A stretch of 64,000 bases of DNA from Chloroflexota bacterium (GTDB lineage Bacteria; Chloroflexota; UBA11872; VXNJ01). The stretch is taken from NCBI GenBank assembly GCA_026707405.1, contig JAPOWW010000013.1, forward strand, positions 43,701-107,700, in the 5' to 3' direction. Numbering within the stretch: the stretch's first letter is position 1; the number at the start of each line of letters is the position of its first letter. Below the pieces are notes generated by a model. It worked only from the letters and a program-made list of their open reading frames with translations. It did no database searches and was not told the DNA's origin. This document shows, in pieces, positions 26,067-33,739 of the stretch. The position numbers were made by a program, and so were the translations under genes.

Positions 26067-27938
26067 CTAGCGGCGAGGCACGATCGCAATTGCCAGCGTG
26101 TCGTTCTCGGCAAGCCCGTCCGTGGTCCGAAAATCGTCCCATCTGTTTGACTTCGTGTCGAATTTACTGACCCCGTCGCCTGTGGCTATCCAGATGTTCC
26201 CTTGCGAATCTTCCGCCAAGTCCCTGGTTTCGTTATGCGGGAGACCGGAGTTCAGGGCGTTGAACGTGCGAAACGTGAAGTCGGTGCGCGACTTGCGACT
26301 TAAGCCACCGTCCGTGGCAGCCCACAGCGTTCCCGTCGACGACACGAGTACTTTGCGTATGGAATCATCGCCGAGGCCATCCGCGGTCGTGTAGGTCGTC
26401 CATGAACCCTCAACGCCGCTCGGCGTCGAGCTGATCCCGGAGCCGTCCGTCCCAAACCAGAGCACTCCGTCGCCCCCGATGGCGACCGCCGTCACGTCGT
26501 CACTAGCCAACCCATCGGTAGTGGTCAACCGTCTCCACGAGTCTGTGGCGCCGTCGTACTGGGCTGCGCCCGCCCCGGTTGCAAACCACACCCGGTTTTG
26601 ACCTACGTCTAGCATGAATAGATCGCGCACGCTGTTGCTGGGGATGCTGCTGCTGTCCGTGCGGTGCCAAGTCCACGGATCGTCGGTGCTGGCGGCGGTA
26701 TATGAAGATGCGCCTCGCCCTGCGAGACCGATCCAGATGATCGCCGAGCCGTCGCCGGATAGAGCTGCTATGTCGTTCGCTCCCAGACCGGAGTTGTTCT
26801 GCGTGAAAGTCGCCTCGATATTCAGGTCGGCGTTTAGTCGAAATAGCCCGCTGTCCGTTCCCACCCAAATCCTGCGTTGATCGTCAACGAACAGTGCGTT
26901 GATGCGGTTGCTGCCGAGCGTGGAGTTTTCAACGTTGATGGTCTTCCATACGAACCCGTCGTAGACGGAAAGACCATTCCTCCGACTCCCAACCACGATC
27001 AGTTCGTTGTTCGAGTTGAATTGGGGTAGAGGTGTCGCGGTAGGCGTGCCTGCTGGACTGGGGGTTGGCGGAGGTCCGCGGTCGACCGCGACCAGCGTCA
27101 TGATGCCTCCCGTCCGCAGTTCGGCCGCCGCAAGGAACGGCGTCAACGAGGCCCATCGGTTGTTGGGATAGGCGAGGTTGCGGAGGAAGTCTCCCAGAAG
27201 AGTTAGCTGCACCCGGTACTGCGGAGGGTTGTCCGGAAAGTGCTCGAATACGGCAGCCTGAAAATACTGCCGCACTATTCCCGGTGTAGCTCCTTGCGCC
27301 AGCAACATGCCGGCCGCCCCTGTGTCTTCCCGAGCGTCGGTTTTGGGGAAGCCAAAGCTCTGGACTCCGCCCAGCCGGTCGAAAAAGTCTCGAAATCCGG
27401 TCCTCTTGCCTGTGATGTCGACATTCGAAATCTTGTGTCCCCACGGTCCGACGAGCACTCCCGCGTGCGGATTGGTTACGTGGGGTTCGACACCCATGTC
27501 AACGCTGCCGCCCAGGCCGCCGCCCATGTAGTCCCAGGTGAGCCGCCGTTCCAGAACCCAGCTGCCGCCGAGGTCCTGCCGTATGTGGAAGTCGACAGCC
27601 CCGCGCTGGTAATACTGTGTAAGCGCCCCCGACTCTTCCTCGAAGACCTCCGAAATTGGCAGTCCCCACCGCTCGAGGCCGCCGGTGCTCTCGAAGTGGC
27701 TCTTGAAGTCCGCGTTACGCTGTTGCCCCCCAGCGAAGACTTGGAGATTTGGGATGTTGTGCCGCAGGGACGTATTTACTTCGTCAGCCATAAACAGGTT
27801 GTCGGTCACGGTGGCCGTGCCGAAAGATGGGGTTGCCGCCGAGGAACTGGCGGGGCGGCCGATGGCGACGGCCGTCAGTAAGGCGAGCCCCAGCAGACTC
27901 AAGAAGGCGGGCGATCTTAGAAACCTCGCCGAAAGCAT
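26067..27938 (-). CDS. Secreted protein: LGFP-like repeats plus two-component-regulator-type beta-propeller
   Basis: A 623-residue exported protein. A signal peptide lies at 1-35 (FLSLLGLALLTAVAIG). Two repeats of the type GG-x-x-x-x-G-x-P-x-s/t-E...QYF-x-x-A-x-x-E/D-H follow: GGLERWGLPISEVFEE...QYYQRGAVDFH and GGVQSFGFPKTDARED...QYFQAAVFEHF. After a Thr/Pro linker (PTPSPAGTPTATPLPQ) come at least five propeller blades of the Reg_prop kind (RIWVGTDSGLFRL, IIWIGLAGRGASSY, VWFATGAGAAQYD, LWFGTDGSGIS, IWIATGDGVSKF). The ATG at 27938 has GGAGG 5 bases upstream. It has no kinase domain, so it is probably a cell-surface or periplasmic binding protein. Confidence 0.8.
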   Translation of the reverse strand: MLSARFLRSPAFLSLLGLALLTAVAIGRPASSSAATPSFGTATVTDNLFMADEVNTSLRHNIPNLQVFAGGQQRNADFKSHFESTGGLERWGLPISEVFEEESGALTQYYQRGAVDFHIRQDLGGSWVLERRLTWDYMGGGLGGSVDMGVEPHVTNPHAGVLVGPWGHKISNVDITGKRTGFRDFFDRLGGVQSFGFPKTDAREDTGAAGMLLAQGATPGIVRQYFQAAVFEHFPDNPPQYRVQLTLLGDFLRNLAYPNNRWASLTPFLAAAELRTGGIMTLVAVDRGPPPTPSPAGTPTATPLPQFNSNNELIVVGSRRNGLSVYDGFVWKTINVENSTLGSNRINALFVDDQRRIWVGTDSGLFRLNADLNIEATFTQNNSGLGANDIAALSGDGSAIIWIGLAGRGASSYTAASTDDPWTWHRTDSSSIPSNSVRDLFMLDVGQNRVWFATGAGAAQYDGATDSWRRLTTTDGLASDDVTAVAIGGDGVLWFGTDGSGISSTPSGVEGSWTTYTTADGLGDDSIRKVLVSSTGTLWAATDGGLSRKSRTDFTFRTFNALNSGLPHNETRDLAEDSQGNIWIATGDGVSKFDTKSNRWDDFRTTDGLAENDTLAIAIVPRR

Positions 27939-28061
27939 CCGGACCTCCAAACAGTTGTCCAATGCGCCCCCGGCCCCCAAGCCCCCCGGCCGTAGCATCT
28001 CCCTAAAGACGCGCGCAACAATCGCATTATAGACACGTTAGCGCCTAATGATCGTTAGGAG

Positions 28062-28077
28062 CTACTACTTATAGTAG
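28062..28077. repeat. Hairpin with nearby T-tracts between the small ORF and the propeller gene
   Basis: CTACTA/TAGTAG is a perfect 6-base stem with a 4-base loop. It is followed on the plus strand by T7 at 28087-28093 and T6 at 28100-28105. Another imperfect stem, CCTAA/TTAGG, precedes it at 28044-28059. No plus-strand gene ends just upstream, and the T-tract is about 10 bases from the stem, so it is not a clean terminator for either neighbour. Confidence 0.35.
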
Positions 28078-28118
28078 GCCAGTCTGTTTTTTTCGTAGCT
28101 TTTTTCTATATCTAGCGG

Positions 28119-28379
28119 TTACCCACGAAACCTGCTCCAGAACCCGAGAATGGCGTTCTCGACTTCCGCCCTTACGTCCACTGCTTCCCGGAGCCTGGCG
28201 AAGTCGAATCCCGATTCGGTCCATCCCTCTGAGTTGAGCAGACTCCTGACGTTCGCCGCTGCCCTGTCCCACTGCCGGAGCAGGCTTCGAAGTTCGTTTC
28301 GCTCAGCCTGCGTCAACTTAGGGGGCGCCACGATCCTGAGGCTTTCCAAACACGATAAGAGTGTCTCGCTTGCTTGCAC
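28119..28379 (-). CDS. Small hypothetical protein overlapping the DNA methyltransferase
   Basis: An 86-residue protein that I do not recognise. It appears helical, with KLTQAERNELRSLLRQWDRA and DFARLREAVDVRAEVENAIL, and ends in WSRFRG. From the GTG at 28379 it overlaps the methyltransferase 3' end by 62 bases in another frame. A GTG at 28331 would cut the overlap to 14 bases and give 70 residues. Neither has a strong ribosome site. Codon choice after residue 18 looks like real coding sequence. Its position suggests coupling to the methyltransferase. Confidence 0.5.
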   Translation of the reverse strand: MQASETLLSCLESLRIVAPPKLTQAERNELRSLLRQWDRAAANVRSLLNSEGWTESGFDFARLREAVDVRAEVENAILGFWSRFRG

Positions 28380-29967
28380 CGGAGCTGCGGCGCTGAACGA
28401 ATGTCTGCTGCCTTACCGCGTATGAGCTGTGCGCGCTGATCTCGTCGAACCCAGCCCGCCTTAGTGCGCCTAGCAGCACCGGCCATGTGCCTTGCCTGGG
28501 GTCGTCGTACGTGAGCGCCACCCTGCTTCCGGGTTTGAGTACTCTGAAGACCTCGGCGGCCACGAGACTAATCTGGTTCTCCCACTCGACGAGCGTTCTG
28601 CCTCTTGCGCGATTTAGAACAATCTCTTGATCTCCCCAATCTTCTACCAGCCCGAGCCAACTCTCCCAGACGAAGTTGAGCTCCGAGAATTGAATCTTGT
28701 CCGAGTACGGAGGATCGAGGAATACGAAGTCGATCGTCTCGTCGCCAATGTGGCTTAGGTCCGTCGCCGACCCTACGCCCACCCAGGTGTTGCTGCTGCG
28801 GAAACTGCTATGCGAGTGCATCTCGTCCGCTCCGTGCGCCACTTGGCCCACTATCCGGCGAAACGAGAACAGTGGATTGCGTTCCTTGCGCACCGGAGGA
28901 ATGTAGTACATCCCGGGCAGGTACCCGCCACCGCCCTCAACGTGCTGCGACTTGAGGGTGAGACTGGTGAGAGCTGCCGTGAAGCAGAAAAGCATTGGAG
29001 TCCGGTGCTCAGGCGGCAGCTCGTCGATCGCTTCCCGAAGCATGGCGAGCGCTTTCAGGTTCCGCCGCGTGAATAGCGCGTCGATCCTCTCTATGCCTCT
29101 GCCGAAGAGTTCTGCGGTCTTAAGCCCTTGGGGAAATCTGTCGGTCGGCCGCCACGCCGAAACCTGCATCGCGTCGACCTCGCGGATCTTCGACAGGTCG
29201 TATTTGTCGAAATATGAAGCTGCCCCAGGGTCGTAATCGTCACGACGGCGCTTGAAGGCGCGGGGCTTGCATTCGGCCTCACATTCCGCGGATGTTTCGA
29301 CCGCGACCGCGCCGGTCCTTTCAGGGCTGCGGGCTAGCTTCGTCTCGCATTCGGGACAATGCCTGATGCCTCCGATCCGCGGTGCCCGATCGGCTGCAAA
29401 CTCGGACCTGCAAATCGAACATCTGAAATTATCGGCTATCACCGTGTACCTGATGACCGCCCGACCGTTGCACCGGTGGCACACCGTCGTGTACAGCGGC
29501 TTGATTTCGGGTTCGACTCGTTCCAGCAAAGCCGACCAGGCCACGCGGATTGCCGCGGCCGAAGGCAGACTCAAAGCGCTTTGCGAAATGAATGCGGCTG
29601 CGGGTGACCTATCCACCCCGATCGCCCGCCGCCCCAGCATCGCCGCTACTATCAGCGTTCCGCCAGACCCGCAGAACGGATCGAGCACCACTTCCCCCGG
29701 TCGGGTCAGTGACTCGATACATTCCCTCAGGACCTCGTGAGGTTTTTTCGACCAGTAGGCATGAAGTCGGTAAGTTCGAGTGTGGCGCGACCCCGCCGGT
29801 AGCTCGACCCGACTCGGTCGTTTCACGCGGTTCCCGGAACGCCCGCCCGTCAACCGCCTGATGGCCGCCCGCGATCCGTCGTCCAAACGGTTTATGATTG
29901 GATTTCGCGGTGATCTGTGCGACGAATTGTCCATGGGCCTCGCCGGATCGAGTGCGGACGTGCTCAT
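28318..29967 (-). CDS. DNA (N4/N6) methyltransferase with cysteine-rich zinc-ribbon insertion
   Basis: A 549-residue amino-methyltransferase. The SAM motif VLDPFCGSGGT (near 95-104) comes first and the catalytic motif FLDPPYSDKIQFSELNFVWESW (split, DPPY near 418) comes late, so the order is that of the alpha class (SAM motif, target region, DPPY). Between them sits a cysteine cluster: C163xxC166, C183xxC186, C204xxC207, with further cysteines near 230, which looks like one or two zinc ribbons in the target-recognition region. No restriction enzyme gene is adjacent. A small ORF overlaps its 3' end. It could be an orphan epigenetic methylase or part of a defence module. Confidence 0.82.
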   Translation of the reverse strand: MSTSALDPARPMDNSSHRSPRNPIINRLDDGSRAAIRRLTGGRSGNRVKRPSRVELPAGSRHTRTYRLHAYWSKKPHEVLRECIESLTRPGEVVLDPFCGSGGTLIVAAMLGRRAIGVDRSPAAAFISQSALSLPSAAAIRVAWSALLERVEPEIKPLYTTVCHRCNGRAVIRYTVIADNFRCSICRSEFAADRAPRIGGIRHCPECETKLARSPERTGAVAVETSAECEAECKPRAFKRRRDDYDPGAASYFDKYDLSKIREVDAMQVSAWRPTDRFPQGLKTAELFGRGIERIDALFTRRNLKALAMLREAIDELPPEHRTPMLFCFTAALTSLTLKSQHVEGGGGYLPGMYYIPPVRKERNPLFSFRRIVGQVAHGADEMHSHSSFRSSNTWVGVGSATDLSHIGDETIDFVFLDPPYSDKIQFSELNFVWESWLGLVEDWGDQEIVLNRARGRTLVEWENQISLVAAEVFRVLKPGSRVALTYDDPRQGTWPVLLGALRRAGFDEISAHSSYAVRQQTFVQRRSSGASKRDTLIVFGKPQDRGAP

Positions 29968-30083
29968 GTAAGTGAGATACTCCGGAGGCGTCCGGAGCCT
30001 GCGGAATCCGGCGCGATCTTTGACCGCAAGCTACCGCGGTTCGCCTACAGGCAGTTTCGCCGCATCGTTCATACTGGGAATCA

Positions 30084-30092
30084 TGCTATAAC
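30084..30092 (+). promoter_or_regulatory. Possible extended -10 promoter of nuoEF
   Basis: TGCTATAAC gives the TGn extension followed by TATAAC, five of six to the -10 consensus. It lies about 55 bases before the nuoE ATG, in the 180-base spacer after the divergent methyltransferase. A -35 element is not convincing, as is usual for extended -10 promoters. Confidence 0.4.
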
Positions 30093-30147
30093 TTTCCGCC
30101 CGTTTGCGGAGTTGATACCGAGACGATCCGACTTGCAGGAGCTCTAG

Positions 30148-30660
30148 ATGACACAAGCCACGGGGCCGGTGGAACAAACTCAGGCCGACCAATCTACCGT
30201 TCTCGAGAGCCTGCGGACTAGACTTGCCGACCTGAAGGACGAGCCGGGATCGCTGCTCGAGGCGCTATACATAGCTCAGGAAATGCTCGGGTACGTCGCT
30301 CCGGAGTCCATTGAAATTATCTCCGAAGAGCTGGGGTACCCTGAGGCCCACGTGTTTGGCGTGGTCACGTTCTATACGCTGTTCTATACCGAGCCGCAGC
30401 CCAAGCACATAGTCCGAGTGTGCAGGGACTTGTCCTGCCACATCGCCGGTGCGACGAAGATTGCGGCCCGCGCGCGCCAGGAGATAGGCGCCCATCCCGG
30501 CCATGCCTCCGCTGACGGCCTGCTGAAGCTGGAGTTGGTCTCCTGCCTTGGACAATGTGAGAAGCAACCGGCCCTCATGGTCAACCTTGACGTCCATGGG
30601 CCGGTAACGGAAGAGGAAGTAACCGATCTGATACGCAGCCTGCGGGAAGAGGACCAGTAA
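30148..30660 (+). CDS. nuoE: NADH-quinone oxidoreductase subunit E (24 kDa, 2Fe-2S)
   Basis: A 170-residue NuoE/HoxE-type subunit. The four cluster cysteines are in VCRDLSCHIAGA (C-x4-C) and SCLGQCEKQPA (C-x3-C), which bind the [2Fe-2S] cluster N1a. The helical N-terminus (LYIAQEMLGYVAPESIEIISEELG) is typical. CAGGAGCTC precedes the ATG. Its stop overlaps the nuoF ATG by one base (TAATG). It passes electrons within the NADH-oxidising module of complex I or of a soluble dehydrogenase or hydrogenase. Confidence 0.94.
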   Translation: MTQATGPVEQTQADQSTVLESLRTRLADLKDEPGSLLEALYIAQEMLGYVAPESIEIISEELGYPEAHVFGVVTFYTLFYTEPQPKHIVRVCRDLSCHIAGATKIAARARQEIGAHPGHASADGLLKLELVSCLGQCEKQPALMVNLDVHGPVTEEEVTDLIRSLREEDQ

Positions 30661-31943
30661 TGCCCGAATTGCTCGCGGTTAACAAGAACCTGTTCGTCGA
30701 AGACGCTTGGCAGTTGGACGTGTTCAAGGGTACCGGCGGCTACGAGCGCGCCAGGCGCGCGCTCACGGAAATGTCGCCCGAGGACCTGATAGCCATGATG
30801 GAGGCTTCCGGGCTGAAGGGCCGGGGAGGCGCGTTCTTTCCGACAGGCATGAAGTGGAAGTTCGTGCGCGCCGACCCCAACACGCCCCGCTATGTAATAG
30901 CCAACGGCGACGAAAGCGAGCCGGGAACGTTCTGCAACCGGTTCAACATGGAGCTGGACCCCCATCTCTTCATCGAGGGGATGATTATCGCCGCCTACGC
31001 CGTGGACTCCCATTTCGGCTACATCTATATCCGGGGCGAATACGGACGCGCGATCGAACGCGTTGAACAGGCGCTTGCCGATTGCTACGCGGACGGCATT
31101 CTCGGCGACGACGTCTTGGGTTCCGGTTACAAGCTGGACCTGCGACTGCGCCGCGGAGCGGGAGCATACATCTGCGGCGAAGAGACGGCGCTGTTCAACT
31201 CGCTCGAAGGCAAGCGCGGCAACCCCCGGTTCAAGCCGCCGTTTCCCACGAACTCCGGCGTCTGGAGAAAGCCCACCGTAATCAACAACATCGAGACGTT
31301 CGCCTGCGTTCCGTTGATCGTCGAAAACGGCGCCGAGTGGTTTCAGGAGCTTGGTGAAGGCGACGAGAACGCCGGGACGAAAATCTACTGTCTCTCCGGC
31401 GTTATCAACAACCCTGGCGTTTATGAATTGCCGATGGGCGTGACCGCCCGCGAACTTATCTATGAGTACGGCGGCGGCCTTCCCGAAGGCCGGACGCTCA
31501 AGGGCTTCAAGCCCGGTGGCGCGTCCGCGGCCATCCTCACTTCCGAGCAGCTCGACGTTCGCCTCGATCCCAGCATCGCCCAATACGACACCATCATGGG
31601 CACCGGCGGCGTGATCGTGATGGACGAGACCGTCTGCATGGTGGACGCGGCCTACAGGGACGCGCTGTTCTTTGAGGAAGAAAGCTGCGGGTTCTGCATC
31701 CCCTGCCGGGAAGGCACCCCTAACCTCGTGCAGATTCTCGAGCGTCTCATGCACGGGCAGGGCGTGATGGCCGACTTGCAGCTAATGGAAGAAATAGGCG
31801 ATTCGATGGCCTCGTCGTTTTGCGGACTGGGCCAGTTCGCCTATCGGCCGGTTGTGGGCGCGGCCCAGAAGTATCGCGACGAGTTCGTCGCGCACGTGGA
31901 AGGCTCCTGCCCCGCCGGCTCCTGTGCTATAGCCAACAACTAG
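30660..31943 (+). CDS. nuoF: NADH-quinone oxidoreductase subunit F (51 kDa, FMN and 4Fe-4S)
   Basis: A 427-residue NuoF. The NADH/FMN Rossmann-like part has GRGGAFFPTGMKWKFV, NGDESEPGTFCNR and YICGEETALFNSLEGKRG. The SLBB part follows near 240-320 (YELPMGVTARELIYEYGGG). The N3 cluster cysteines are in ESCGFCIPCREGT, with the fourth in SSFCGLGQFA. The glycine loop reads GRGGAFF where most members have GRGGAGF. It forms the NADH-input module with NuoE. NuoG and all membrane subunits are absent from this locus, since the next gene is on the other strand. Confidence 0.95.
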   Translation: MPELLAVNKNLFVEDAWQLDVFKGTGGYERARRALTEMSPEDLIAMMEASGLKGRGGAFFPTGMKWKFVRADPNTPRYVIANGDESEPGTFCNRFNMELDPHLFIEGMIIAAYAVDSHFGYIYIRGEYGRAIERVEQALADCYADGILGDDVLGSGYKLDLRLRRGAGAYICGEETALFNSLEGKRGNPRFKPPFPTNSGVWRKPTVINNIETFACVPLIVENGAEWFQELGEGDENAGTKIYCLSGVINNPGVYELPMGVTARELIYEYGGGLPEGRTLKGFKPGGASAAILTSEQLDVRLDPSIAQYDTIMGTGGVIVMDETVCMVDAAYRDALFFEEESCGFCIPCREGTPNLVQILERLMHGQGVMADLQLMEEIGDSMASSFCGLGQFAYRPVVGAAQKYRDEFVAHVEGSCPAGSCAIANN

Positions 31944-31985
31944 ATATCTCCGCGAGCGCTCTGGGGTGGAGCTTTGCTATGCACC

Positions 31986-32000
31986 GGCCGGCAGCCGGCC
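31986..32000. repeat. GC-rich hairpin after nuoF
   Basis: GGCCGG/CCGGCC is a perfect 6-base stem with a CAG loop, 42 bases after the nuoF stop, in the 187-base spacer between the convergent nuoF and nuclease genes. It lacks a T-tract, so it is at best an RNA-stabilising or Rho-assisted termination element. I see nothing else in the spacer. Confidence 0.3.
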
Positions 32001-32130
32001 CGCTACGGCGAGATAGATGCTCAGGCTCGGCGACTCGTTCAGAGTGGTGATCAGCGCCCCGCCGTCGCGCCGCTCGGCTATCACCCCAAAGTCGGCTCCC
32101 CCTCATTCGACCCACGCGCCGGGGCCGCTG

Positions 32131-32916
32131 TCACGAAGCGCCGGGCGGAGTTCCGGCGTTGTGTGTTCTCGGCCAGCCGTCGGACTCAATCCATGCCTGT
32201 CCAAAGCTGCAAGACCTGAGGTAGTCGCATTGTCGGCAATGAGGACCCGTTCGGGGGTTGAACGCCTCGCCGCGAATGTGCTGCGCGGTCGCCGTGACTC
32301 TCTGCCTTGCCTCATCGATATCCGATTCGGTCACCGCCCACGAGTGAACGGAGTTGGTGGCCAGATAGTGGAGGCTCACGCGTTCGGGCCGGAGCGACCA
32401 GACCTCCCTGCACGCAAGGGCGTAGATCAGCAGTTGGAGGTTGCGCTCGGCCGTGTTGCGGTCGGGGGCGGAACCTGATTTGTAGTCGATCACCTCGACG
32501 CTGCCGGGCGACCTGTCTTCGACCCGGTCGACCACGCCCTCGAGCCTTACGTCGCCCATGTCGATCATGAACCGTTTTTCCAGAAACATGGGCTTTCCGA
32601 AGTCCGGTCCGCACGTCTCCCAGAAGCCGCGAATGAGGCGCAGCGCTTCTTGACGCAGCCTGTCGTTCTCCGGTTCGCTGACCGGCGCGTCCCGCCAGCG
32701 GCGATCGAATATTTGCCGCATGTGCCGCCACTCGACGTCGAGCCCATCTCGAACTCTCGCTAGGAACTCGCTTATGACGCCGTGGACGTTCGCGCCGTAC
32801 AGGAGCCGGGGACGGAAGATCGGCCGGACTCGGTCGACGTATCGAAGCTTATATGCCCATCCGCAAAAGCCGTGAAGCTGAATCTTGGTATGGCTTAGCC
32901 GGATAACGCTCTTCAT
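32131..32916 (-). CDS. PD-(D/E)XK nuclease, RecB/Cas4-like with four-cysteine iron-sulfur signature
   Basis: A 261-residue single-domain RecB-family nuclease. Motifs: His45 (GANVHGV), Asp130 (LEGVVDRVED), Asp144-x-Lys146 (VIDYKSG) and the QxxxY helix Gln161-Tyr165 (QLLIYALA). One cysteine near the N-terminus (Cys18, LHGFCGWAY) and three at the C-terminus (CRQC at 227-230 and Cys236) match the AddB/Cas4 arrangement that holds a 4Fe-4S cluster. The start ATG at 32916 lies 31 bases after the cyclophilin stop. No helicase or cas gene is near, so it may act in DNA repair or processing by itself. Confidence 0.88.
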   Translation of the reverse strand: MKSVIRLSHTKIQLHGFCGWAYKLRYVDRVRPIFRPRLLYGANVHGVISEFLARVRDGLDVEWRHMRQIFDRRWRDAPVSEPENDRLRQEALRLIRGFWETCGPDFGKPMFLEKRFMIDMGDVRLEGVVDRVEDRSPGSVEVIDYKSGSAPDRNTAERNLQLLIYALACREVWSLRPERVSLHYLATNSVHSWAVTESDIDEARQRVTATAQHIRGEAFNPRTGPHCRQCDYLRSCSFGQAWIESDGWPRTHNAGTPPGAS

Positions 32917-32947
32917 GCGGCTGCCCGCTCGCGGCCCGTCTCCGACT

Positions 32948-33580
32948 CTATTGCTCTTCGATCGTGACCTTCTGCACGATGATTTCTTCAACCGGCCGTG
33001 ACTTCTCGGAGCCTCCGGCGGGTACCATCACCTCGACCTCCGCTATCGCATCGATCACCCCGAACCCCGTGTCGTCGACCTGACCGAATATCGTGTAGTC
33101 CTTGGGCAGGCGGCCACGCAGATCGTCCAGAACCACGAAGAACTGGCTGCCGTTGGTGTTGGGGCCGCTGTTCGCCATCGCGAGGGTGCCCTTCAGGTAT
33201 TCGCCCACGACCTCTTCGTCGTGGAAGCGATAGCCCGGCCCGCCACTGCCCGTGCCCGTCGGATCGCCCGTCTGCAACACGAATCCCTTGAGGACCCGAT
33301 GAACAATCACGCCGTCGAAGTAACCTTCGCGAGCTAGAAAGACGAAGCTGTTGACGGTCACCGGCGCGTCCATCGCGTGCAGCTCTCCGGTCATCGTCCC
33401 CAGCGTGGTCTCGATAGTGAACTTGTAGACCTTGTTCACGTCGATCATCATTTCCGGAGCCTTGCTCCACTGTTTCATTGCGCCCCCTTCCTCTTCCGAA
33501 CCGTCGCAAGCGCTGACGGTAACGAGGATGGCGAGCGCAACCGGGATAATCAGTCGTAGGCTGCGCACGGTATTCCTCAT
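32948..33580 (-). CDS. Cyclophilin-type peptidyl-prolyl isomerase, lipoprotein
   Basis: A 210-residue exported PPIase. The N-terminal signal ends in lipobox VSAC (cysteine near 25), so the mature protein is lipid-anchored. The cyclophilin core has TLGTMTGELHAMDAPVTVNSF, GYFDGVIVHRVLKGFVLQTGD, GTGSGGPGYRFHDE, GTLAMANSGPNTNGSQFFV and FGQVDDTGFGVIDAI. It should assist folding of proteins outside the membrane. It is the upstream neighbour of the PD-(D/E)XK nuclease on the same strand. Confidence 0.93.
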   Translation of the reverse strand: MRNTVRSLRLIIPVALAILVTVSACDGSEEEGGAMKQWSKAPEMMIDVNKVYKFTIETTLGTMTGELHAMDAPVTVNSFVFLAREGYFDGVIVHRVLKGFVLQTGDPTGTGSGGPGYRFHDEEVVGEYLKGTLAMANSGPNTNGSQFFVVLDDLRGRLPKDYTIFGQVDDTGFGVIDAIAEVEVMVPAGGSEKSRPVEEIIVQKVTIEEQ

Positions 33581-33739
33581 CTGTTCTCTCGATGTGGCTT
33601 TTGCCGCTGTACCGGACTAAGTATGCACGACTTGGCGGGCGATGGCTTACGTCAAGCCCCCAAATGTCCCGGCCCACCGCCAGTACGGGGCCGGCGTGTC
33701 GGCGCTGTCGTCAGTCCCGAGCGATTCGGCGTGTTGCCC

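Noticed and set aside
28044..28105. Intrinsic terminator
   Set aside because: The stem is separated from the T-run by about 10 bases and no plus-strand gene ends there; the minus strand lacks a T-run after the stem.
30384..31754. 456-residue open frame antisense to nuoE and nuoF
   Set aside because: Both nuo genes have all cluster cysteines and a coupled junction; the antisense frame shows no domain or ribosome site.
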